This document shows, piece after piece, positions 1 to 4,634 of a stretch of 6,683 nt of DNA; the stretch's first letter is position 1, and the number at the start of each line of letters is the position of its first letter. The translations under genes and the position numbers were made by a program. Below the pieces are notes generated by a model. That model was not told the DNA's origin. It worked only from the letters and a program-made list of their open reading frames with translations, and ran no database searches. Source of the DNA: Actinoplanes liguriensis (GTDB taxonomy: Bacteria; Actinomycetota; Actinomycetes; Mycobacteriales; Micromonosporaceae); NCBI GenBank assembly GCA_000715855.1, contig KL571328.1, forward strand, positions 20,609-27,291, written 5' to 3'.

Positions 1-49
1 AGCCGGCAAGCAGCAACAGCCCCGCGACGAGCGGCAGGAGCACCCTCAC
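1..49 (-). CDS. Partial N-terminus of a probable lipoprotein, possibly a TlpA/thioredoxin-like protein
   Basis: Only the first 16 codons lie in the window: [16 protein letters not shown]. This is a short basic n-region followed by a hydrophobic stretch, typical of a signal peptide. The residues LLAG are followed by a codon starting with T, so a Cys there would complete a lipobox. The GTG start at 49-47 overlaps the nth TGA stop (48-46). A Shine-Dalgarno-like GGAGGAG lies at 58-52 inside nth. It is close to this GTG, and the in-frame GTG at 43-41 would have a better spacing. Either start implies tight translational coupling to nth. In related actinobacteria the gene after nth encodes a membrane-anchored thioredoxin-like protein (Rv3673c in M. 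tuberculosis), so that is the best guess. No thioredoxin motif is in the window, so the product is inferred from position only. Confidence 0.55.
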   Translation of the reverse strand, partial: MRVLLPLVAGLLLLAG

Positions 50-885
50 GGCTCCTCCGGCGCGAGGACCGCCGAGGCCGGCACCAGATCCGGGTCGACC
101 CCGGCGGCCACGGCCAGGTCACGGGCCCGGGGACCCTTGAGCAGCTTCGCCGCGGGCTCCGCCTCGGTCGGCCCGGTCCCGTACGAGGGACAGGACGCGG
201 CAAGCGTGCACGCCCCACAGGCCGGCTTCCGTGCGTGGCACACGCGCCGGCCGTGGAAGATCACCCGGTGCGAGAGCATCGTCCAGTCGCGCTTCTCGAT
301 CAGGTCGGCGACCAGGAACTCGATCTTGACGGGGTCCTCTTCGGCCACCCATCCGAACCGGTTGGTGAGCCGCCGGAAGTGCGTGTCGACGGTGATCCCG
401 GGCACGTCGAACGCGTTACCGAGGATCACGTTCGCCGTCTTGCGCCCGATCCCCGGCAGCTTGACGAGCGCGTCGAGCCGGCGGGGCAGCTCACCACCGT
501 ACGAGGAAATCAGGGTTTGACCGAGGTTTATCAACGAGTTGGTCTTGGCGCGGAAGAACCCGGTGGGCCGGAGGATCGCCTCCATCTCGGCGCGGTCGGC
601 GGTCGCGTAGTCCTCGGCCGACCGATATTTCCGGAAGAGGACCGGCGTCACCTGGTTGACCCGGACGTCGGTGGTCTGTGCGGAGAGGATGGTCGCCACG
701 GCCAGTTCGAGAGGCGTGGTGAAGTCGAGCTCGCAGTGCGCGTCCGGATGGGTGTCGGCGAGCACCCGGGCCATCTTCCTGGCCCGTCGCTTCCGCCCGA
801 TCGGCGTCTCCCCCGCGAAGCGCTTCATCGACCGCTCCAGCACGGCGGGCCCGGAGTCGGCGGGCGCGGTGCGGGGACGAGTCAC
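46..885 (-). CDS. nth: Endonuclease III (bifunctional DNA glycosylase / AP lyase)
   Basis: This 279-aa cytoplasmic base-excision-repair enzyme removes oxidised pyrimidines and cleaves the strand at abasic sites. Visible features are the LSAQTTD motif (residues 67-73), the helix-hairpin-helix [13 protein letters not shown] (143-155) with the catalytic lysine at K149, and VDTH (166-169) with the catalytic aspartate at D167. A [4Fe-4S] ligand set C216-X6-C223-X2-C226-X5-C232 follows, with exactly the family spacing. The roughly 45-residue tail after the cluster is normal for actinobacterial Nth. The start is uncertain. The GTG at 885 has no Shine-Dalgarno sequence, but a TACTCT -10-like hexamer lies 6 nt upstream, which would suit a leaderless message. 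The ATG at 828 (Met20) has a GGAG at 839-836 and is a serious alternative giving 260 aa. The gene lies 36 nt after capA on the same strand and overlaps the following lipoprotein gene by GTGA. Function is secure from the motifs. Confidence 0.96.
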   Translation of the reverse strand: MTRPRTAPADSGPAVLERSMKRFAGETPIGRKRRARKMARVLADTHPDAHCELDFTTPLELAVATILSAQTTDVRVNQVTPVLFRKYRSAEDYATADRAEMEAILRPTGFFRAKTNSLINLGQTLISSYGGELPRRLDALVKLPGIGRKTANVILGNAFDVPGITVDTHFRRLTNRFGWVAEEDPVKIEFLVADLIEKRDWTMLSHRVIFHGRRVCHARKPACGACTLAASCPSYGTGPTEAEPAAKLLKGPRARDLAVAAGVDPDLVPASAVLAPEEP

Positions 886-891
886 CGGTAA

Positions 892-897
892 AGAGTA
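892..897 (-). promoter_or_regulatory. Candidate -10 element for a leaderless nth transcript
   Basis: On the minus strand TACTCT fits the actinobacterial TANNNT -10 pattern. It ends 6 nt before the GTG codon at 885, which would place transcription initiation at or next to that codon. There is no Shine-Dalgarno sequence before this GTG, as expected for leaderless translation. No good -35 (TTGAC-like) is visible. The call is weak and depends on the upstream GTG being the real start. Confidence 0.25.
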
Positions 898-921
898 CGT
901 CGGCGCGCCCAGCCCTTCCGC

Positions 922-2115
922 TCACGCGGGCGGCTTGATCGTCCCGTCGTTGCCGATCTTCGCTCCGGTGGCCGGGAAGTCCGCCTTCGCCAGCTCGGTG
1001 ACCAGCTTGCGGCCGTGTTCGCCGGTGGAGTCCCGGGTCGGCAGACCGGACGTGTTGAGATAGGTGGAGACGAATTTCCCACCGGCGTACGAGCCGTCCC
1101 TGTTCAGCGTGACGCGCAGGATCCCGCCGTACTTGAGGATGCCGTCCTTCGACAGCGTGTGCCCGCCGCCGGCGAAGTTCCCCAGGCTGTACGCGATCAG
1201 CTTGCCCCGATAGAACTCCATGCCCCGGAGCACGTGCGGGCCGTGGCCGATGACCAGGTCGGCGCCCGCGTCGATGACGGCGTGGGTGAACTTGACCGGG
1301 TCGCCGCGGTTCTCCCCGAGGTAGTTCTCGGCGCCCGGCTTCACGTGGTTCATGCCCGAGCCCTCGGCGCCCATGTGGGCCTGCACCACGACCAGGTCCG
1401 CCTCCTGCTTGGCGCGCTGGACGATCGTGCGGGCGTGCGCCAGGTCGTTCAGGTTGTTGGAGCCCGAGTACGGCGCGAACCCGATCACCGCGACCTTGAC
1501 GCCCTTGACCTCGACCGTGGTGATCCGGTCCTCCGGGCCGGTGTACTTCAGCCCGGCGCCCTCGAGAGCCTTGATCGTGTTGCGGTTGCCGGTCGTGCCG
1601 AAGTCCTTGGCGTGGTTGTTCGCCAGGTTCATCAGCTGGAAGCCACCGTCCTTGAGGTGCCCCGCGTAGGACGGCGGGGACCGGAACGCGAAGCAGCCGG
1701 ATCGGGCCGGCGAGCCGCACTTGGAGGCCCCGGTGTCCTCGGTCAGCGGCTGTTCGAGGTTGCCCATCACGAGATCGGACGCGAGATCCTTGCGAACCCC
1801 GTCGAAGAATCCGTCGCCGTTCTTCGACGGAAGCCCGTTCGGCGCACTCGACATCATGATGTCGCCGGTCGCGGAAAATGTCAGGGATTCGACTGTTGCC
1901 GACTCTTCCCGAACCGCCGCGGTCTTTCCGGGAACGGCCGCGGCGGCGGTGCTCGTCGCGGGTGTGGAATGCCAACTCGCGTCGGCCTCGTCCCCCTCCT
2001 TGACCACGATGACCCCGCCCACGGCAGCGCCGGCGACCACCACGCCGACCAGCGTGATATATAGGGCATAACGCCCAGAGGCGCTTTTGCGGGGGGACCG
2101 GGGTTCCGAATTCAT
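922..2115 (-). CDS. CapA-family protein (PGA-capsule-type metallophosphatase fold), membrane-anchored
   Basis: The protein is 397 aa from the ATG at 2115. A cytoplasmic N-terminus (1-15) is followed by one hydrophobic segment (about 16-38), an Ala/Thr/Ser-rich linker (about 45-75), and a CapA domain that should lie outside the membrane. Domain motifs in order are SATGDIMM (81-88), GNLEQPL (118-124), NLANNHAKDFG (163-173), QAHMGAE (245-251), IGHGPHVLRG (289-298) and YSLGNF (309-314). These are the Asp, Asn and His positions that form the calcineurin-like metal centre of the family. C133 and C141 could form an external disulfide. CapA-family proteins were named for poly-gamma-glutamate capsule export, but many actinobacterial members stand alone with unknown substrate. 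No capB or capC is nearby, so a capsule role is not supported. An in-frame TTG at 2214 would add 33 residues ahead of the membrane segment. The ATG is preferred because the anchor follows it directly. The gene is divergent from crp and lies 36 nt upstream of nth. Confidence 0.88.
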   Translation of the reverse strand: MNSEPRSPRKSASGRYALYITLVGVVVAGAAVGGVIVVKEGDEADASWHSTPATSTAAAAVPGKTAAVREESATVESLTFSATGDIMMSSAPNGLPSKNGDGFFDGVRKDLASDLVMGNLEQPLTEDTGASKCGSPARSGCFAFRSPPSYAGHLKDGGFQLMNLANNHAKDFGTTGNRNTIKALEGAGLKYTGPEDRITTVEVKGVKVAVIGFAPYSGSNNLNDLAHARTIVQRAKQEADLVVVQAHMGAEGSGMNHVKPGAENYLGENRGDPVKFTHAVIDAGADLVIGHGPHVLRGMEFYRGKLIAYSLGNFAGGGHTLSKDGILKYGGILRVTLNRDGSYAGGKFVSTYLNTSGLPTRDSTGEHGRKLVTELAKADFPATGAKIGNDGTIKPPA

Positions 2116-2123
2116 CGACCGGG

Positions 2124-2129
2124 ACGATA
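2124..2129 (-). promoter_or_regulatory. Candidate -10 element for capA
   Basis: Minus-strand TATCGT matches TANNNT and ends 8 nt before the capA ATG at 2115. There is no clear Shine-Dalgarno sequence between them, so a leaderless or very short-leader message is possible. A second candidate, GATAAT at 2197-2192, would give a leader of about 70 nt. Neither has a convincing -35 at 16-19 bp spacing. Confidence 0.25.
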
Positions 2130-2214
2130 CCGTCGGCTCGCAAGCAGGAGCGACCGACGAAAGTGCCGTCCCGATATGCCGGAACCGTCGAATTATCACT
2201 ACCGGTCTCGGCAA

Positions 2215-2238
2215 ATCTGGTTACCGTCCAGTATCTGG
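2215..2238. promoter_or_regulatory. Cluster of CTGG/CCAG half-sites in the capA-crp divergent region (possible operator)
   Basis: ATCTGG occurs at 2215-2220 and again at 2233-2238, 18 bp apart. Between them is CCAG at 2228-2231, which forms the perfect short palindrome CCAG-TAT-CTGG at 2228-2238. The cluster lies about 40 bp upstream of the candidate crp -10, where a regulator could act on both divergent genes. It does not resemble the Crp consensus TGTGA-N6-TCACA. Such short repeats can arise by chance. Confidence 0.2.
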
Positions 2239-2276
2239 ATCAAGGGGTGGCCGCCCGTTTCCCGCCCGCGTGCGCC

Positions 2277-2282
2277 TAGACT
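2277..2282 (+). promoter_or_regulatory. Candidate crp promoter -10 (TAGACT) with a downstream 5' stem-loop
   Basis: TAGACT fits the TANNNT pattern and predicts a transcription start near 2288-2290, giving a leader of about 32 nt. The leader would begin with a perfect 5-bp stem: GCGCA (2289-2293), loop GACGT, TGCGC (2299-2303). This is followed by the Shine-Dalgarno sequence GGAGGT (2309-2314), 6 nt before the crp ATG. No strong -35 is visible. Confidence 0.4.
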
Positions 2283-2320
2283 GATCGAGCGCAGACGTTG
2301 CGCGTTTCGGAGGTGCGGCG

Positions 2321-2998
2321 ATGGATGAGGTACTGGCGCGCAGCGGAATCTTCCAGGGCGTTGACCCGGAAGCCGCAGAGGCGCTCGCCAAGGAGATGGA
2401 CACGATCGAAGTCCGCAAGGGCGACGTGGTCTTCAACGAGGGCGAGGCCGGCGACAGCCTGTATATCGTTCTGTCCGGGAAGATCAAGCTCGGTCGCCGA
2501 GCGGCGGACGGGCGGCAGAACCTCGTCTCCATCATGGGACCGTCCGACATGCTCGGGGAGCTCTCCCTCTTCGACCCGGGGCCGCGCACGGCCACGGCGA
2601 CCGCGGTGACTGACAGCCGGCTCGCCCGGCTGAAGAAGTCGTCGCTGCGCCCGTGGCTGAACAACCGCCCGGAGATCGCGGAGCAGTTGCTGCGTGTGCT
2701 GGCTCGCCGCCTGCGGCGTACCAACGACGCGCTCGCCGACCTGATCTTCACGGACGTGCCCGGCCGGGTGGCGAAGAACCTGCTGCAGATGGCCGGTCGA
2801 TTCGGCACCCGGGACGGTGGTGTGCTGCGTGTCACGCACGACCTGACCCAGGAGGAGCTGGCCCAGCTCGTCGGCGCGTCCCGCGAGACGGTGAACAAGG
2901 CCCTGGCCGACTTCGCCTCCCGCGCGTGGCTGCGGCTCGACGGCAAGAGCGTCATCATTCTCGATCCCGAGCGCCTCGCTCGGCGCGCTCGGGTCTGA
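2321..2998 (+). CDS. crp: Crp/Fnr-family cAMP receptor transcription regulator
   Basis: This 225-aa cytoplasmic DNA-binding global regulator very closely matches M. tuberculosis Crp (Rv3676), which is also about 224 aa. The N-terminal cyclic-nucleotide-binding beta-roll spans about 10-110. Its phosphate-binding cassette is [15 protein letters not shown] (79-93), with E80 and R89 as the expected ribose and phosphate contacts. The dimerisation C-helix ends in [14 protein letters not shown] (128-141), with T134 and N135 at the positions that contact the adenine in the mycobacterial protein. A conserved hinge, TDVPGRVAK (144-152), leads to a winged helix-turn-helix, [20 protein letters not shown] (175-194). 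No Cys-rich N-terminus is present, which argues against an Fnr-type iron-sulfur sensor. The ATG is supported by GGAGGT 6 nt upstream and by the conserved start [13 protein letters not shown]. No clear TGTGA-N6-TCACA site is visible in the window, so autoregulation is not shown. The gene ends at a strong hairpin. Confidence 0.96.
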   Translation: MDEVLARSGIFQGVDPEAAEALAKEMDTIEVRKGDVVFNEGEAGDSLYIVLSGKIKLGRRAADGRQNLVSIMGPSDMLGELSLFDPGPRTATATAVTDSRLARLKKSSLRPWLNNRPEIAEQLLRVLARRLRRTNDALADLIFTDVPGRVAKNLLQMAGRFGTRDGGVLRVTHDLTQEELAQLVGASRETVNKALADFASRAWLRLDGKSVIILDPERLARRARV

Positions 2999-3010
2999 CC
3001 CACGCAATCC

Positions 3011-3038
3011 AAGGGGCTGTCCACACGGACAGCCCCTT
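3011..3038 (+). terminator. Probable terminator hairpin after crp
   Basis: AAGGGGCTGTCC (3011-3022) and GGACAGCCCCTT (3027-3038) form a perfect 12-bp stem with the 4-nt loop ACAC, starting 12 nt after the crp stop. No T-tract follows, which is common for actinobacterial terminators. It should separate crp from the carboxylase-like operon. Confidence 0.75.
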
Positions 3039-3055
3039 AGACGTGCTTGATCCAA

Positions 3056-3104
3056 TGAACCTTTTTCAAGCTGGTGGCAGCCCGGCCATCTTGAAAAAGG
3101 TTCA
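3056..3104. repeat. AT-rich inverted repeat with 15-bp perfect arms
   Basis: TGAACCTTTTTCAAG (3056-3070) is the exact reverse complement of CTTGAAAAAGGTTCA (3090-3104). The 19-nt GC-rich spacer contains its own small stem (TGGC 3075-3078 with GCCA 3085-3088). It lies 17 nt after the crp terminator and is much more AT-rich than its surroundings. It could be a second bidirectional terminator, a dispersed palindromic repeat or small mobile-element remnant, or a protein-binding site. The arms are plain in the sequence, but the role is not. Confidence 0.7.
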
Positions 3105-3252
3105 CCCTTCTCGGTGACCGGGCCCCGAACCCGTGATCCGTGTCGCGCCCGCACAGCCGCTCGTTACGGAGGTGGCCGAGAGGCACCGGCGTGACAGGGA
3201 AGGGCGCGGCATTGAACGCAGGTAGGCGCGTAGCGCGCATCGGGGTGTCGAC

Positions 3253-4623
3253 GTGACCGTGCTCGACACCACGCTGGACCCGCGCGACCCCGCATACCTG
3301 GAGGGTCGCAGCACCACCATGCAGTGGCTCGCCGCGCTGGAGGGCGCCCTCGACGAGGCGCGCGCCGGTGGCGGCGAGAAGTGGGTGACCCGGCACCACG
3401 CGCGCGGAAAACTGCTGCCCCGGGAGCGCATCGAGATGCTGCTCGACCAGGACAGCCCGTTCCTCGAGTTGTCCCCGGTGGCGGCGCGGGGCTCCGAGTT
3501 CCCGGTCGGCGCGAGCGTGGTCACCGGCATCGGCGCGGTCGAGGGCGTCGAGTGCGTGGTGATCGCGAACGATCCGACGGTGGCCGGGGGCGCGGTCAAT
3601 CCGTACACCGCGGAGAAGATCCGCCGTGCCGCCCGGATCGCCTCGGAGAACCGGTTACCGCTGGTCAACCTGGTGGAGTCGTCCGGTGAGGCGGCGCCGG
3701 CCGGGAGCATCGCGCGGGAGCTGAGCCGGCTGACCGCCGACCGGGTGCCGACCGTCTGCGTGGTCTTCGGGACCACGAGCGGGGACGCGGCGTACCTCCC
3801 GGCGCTCTCCGACTACACGATCGTGGTGCGCGGTCACGCGAAGGTGCTGACAATCCACCCGCAACGGACCGGGGTCGAGGTGCGGGCCACCCCGGTGGTG
3901 CCGGCCGGGCCACCCGGGCCCGCCGACCAGCTGGCCGAGGACGAGCGGGACGGGCTGCGGCTGGCCCGCCAATGCGTACGCCGCTTCAACTGGCGCAAAC
4001 AGGGCCCGCCGCCCCGCACCGACCGGCCGTGCGAGCCCCGCTACGACGCCGAGGCGCTGCTGAGCCTGGCCGCCACGGAATCGTCCGGGTTCGAGGCACG
4101 CGAGGTGCTGGCGCGGATCCTGGACGACTCCGACTTCGACGAGTTCAAACCCGGCCAGGGCAGCGTGCTCGTGGCCGGCTGGGGGGAACTGCACGGGTAC
4201 CCGATCGGGGTGCTGGCCAGCCCCGGCATCTGGCTCTCCCCGGCGGAGTCCCAGAAGGCCGTCCACTTCCTGCAACTGGCCAACGCGACGGCCACCCCGG
4301 TCCTGTTCCTGCGACACCCCGGAGAGATCAAGAAGAGCGACGAGGCCGACGTACGCCACGACGCCCCCCTGGTCCACGCGGTCGCCAAGTCGACCGTGCC
4401 GCACCTGGTCCTCACCATCGGACCGCAGCCCGCCCCGCAGACGGACCGCGCCGACCAGCCCCGATTCCAGTTCAGTTGGCCGCGTCCCCCGGCGGAGCCC
4501 GCCGCGGCCGACGACGGCGTCATCGACCCCCGCGACACCCGTACTGTCCTCGGCCTCTGCCTCTCCGCAGTGCACAGCGCCGCCGTGGCGGGTGCCGAAC
4601 ACGTCGGCGTGTTCCGACCTTGA
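3253..4623 (+). CDS. Divergent acyl-CoA carboxylase carboxyltransferase (beta) subunit homologue, probably lacking normal catalysis
   Basis: The product is 456 aa, against about 520-530 aa in propionyl-/methylcrotonyl-CoA carboxylase beta subunits. Family landmarks that remain are RHHARGKLLPRERIEMLLD (47-65), the ASVVTGIG strand (87-94), VVIANDPTVAGGA (102-114), YLPALSDYTIVVRG (181-194), GYPIGVLAS (315-323), ESQKAVHFLQLA (332-343), PRFQFSWP (403-410) and DDGVIDPRDTRTVLGL (420-435). These most resemble the methylcrotonyl-CoA carboxylase (AccD1/LiuB-like) branch. The N-lobe oxyanion glycine motif reads GTTSGDAA (173-180), with Asp where glycine is expected. The C-lobe GAGNYAM-type loop is replaced by PQPAPQTDR (391-399). 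About 60-70 residues between SWP and DDGVIDP are absent. The GTG start follows a weak GGGGTG at 3242-3247, and no better start is seen. There are no internal stops, so the frame appears maintained. It probably forms a complex with the next gene's product. Carboxylase activity is doubtful. Confidence 0.85.
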   Translation: MTVLDTTLDPRDPAYLEGRSTTMQWLAALEGALDEARAGGGEKWVTRHHARGKLLPRERIEMLLDQDSPFLELSPVAARGSEFPVGASVVTGIGAVEGVECVVIANDPTVAGGAVNPYTAEKIRRAARIASENRLPLVNLVESSGEAAPAGSIARELSRLTADRVPTVCVVFGTTSGDAAYLPALSDYTIVVRGHAKVLTIHPQRTGVEVRATPVVPAGPPGPADQLAEDERDGLRLARQCVRRFNWRKQGPPPRTDRPCEPRYDAEALLSLAATESSGFEAREVLARILDDSDFDEFKPGQGSVLVAGWGELHGYPIGVLASPGIWLSPAESQKAVHFLQLANATATPVLFLRHPGEIKKSDEADVRHDAPLVHAVAKSTVPHLVLTIGPQPAPQTDRADQPRFQFSWPRPPAEPAAADDGVIDPRDTRTVLGLCLSAVHSAAVAGAEHVGVFRP

Positions 4624-4630
4624 AAGGTAG
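4622..4630 (+). promoter_or_regulatory. Ribosome binding site that fixes the start of the biotin carboxylase-like gene
   Basis: GAAAGGTAG overlaps the stop of the preceding gene and lies 4 nt before the GTG at 4635. It supports that GTG, at the conserved sequence IRRLLVADRGEIA, rather than any of the starts available far upstream in the same open frame. Confidence 0.6.
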
Positions 4631-4634
4631 ACCA

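Noticed and set aside
491..2143. Long minus-strand open frame spanning parts of nth and capA, and a long plus-strand frame at 1015-2064.
   Set aside because: Both are out-of-frame shadows of high-GC coding sequence, with Arg/Gly/Pro-rich or repetitive content, and are incompatible with the motif-bearing frames.
2116..2214. N-terminal extension of capA to the TTG at 2214.
   Set aside because: The added 33 residues precede the membrane anchor without homology-like features, TTG is a rare start, and the region overlaps promoter-like sequence. The ATG at 2115 is simpler.
3133..3225. 30-codon open frame (GTG to TAG) just upstream of the beta-like gene, a possible leader peptide.
   Set aside because: It has no Shine-Dalgarno sequence, Arg-rich composition typical of random GC-rich frames, no regulatory codon run and no visible promoter.
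3160..3240. tRNA-like or riboswitch-like stretch upstream of the beta-like gene (GGTGGCCGAGAGGC resembles a Ser/Leu tRNA D-arm; GGGAA and GGCACC recall cobalamin elements; GGGGTG recalls ydaO).
   Set aside because: No acceptor, anticodon or T-arm pairing could be built, and the other conserved blocks of those riboswitches are absent. Only a 5-bp stem GCGCG-TAG-CGCGC (3226-3238) is clear.
3105..3252. Promoter search for the carboxylase-like operon (TTGAAC at 3213-3218 as a -35).
   Set aside because: No TANNNT -10 lies at a suitable distance in this stretch, so the operon promoter could not be placed.
3972..4634. Extended N-terminus for the biotin carboxylase-like gene, from an open frame beginning inside the preceding gene.
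   Set aside because: The extension lies in the shadow frame of the carboxyltransferase and is Arg/Pro/Gly-rich. The BC homology begins exactly at the GTG at 4635, which has a ribosome binding site.
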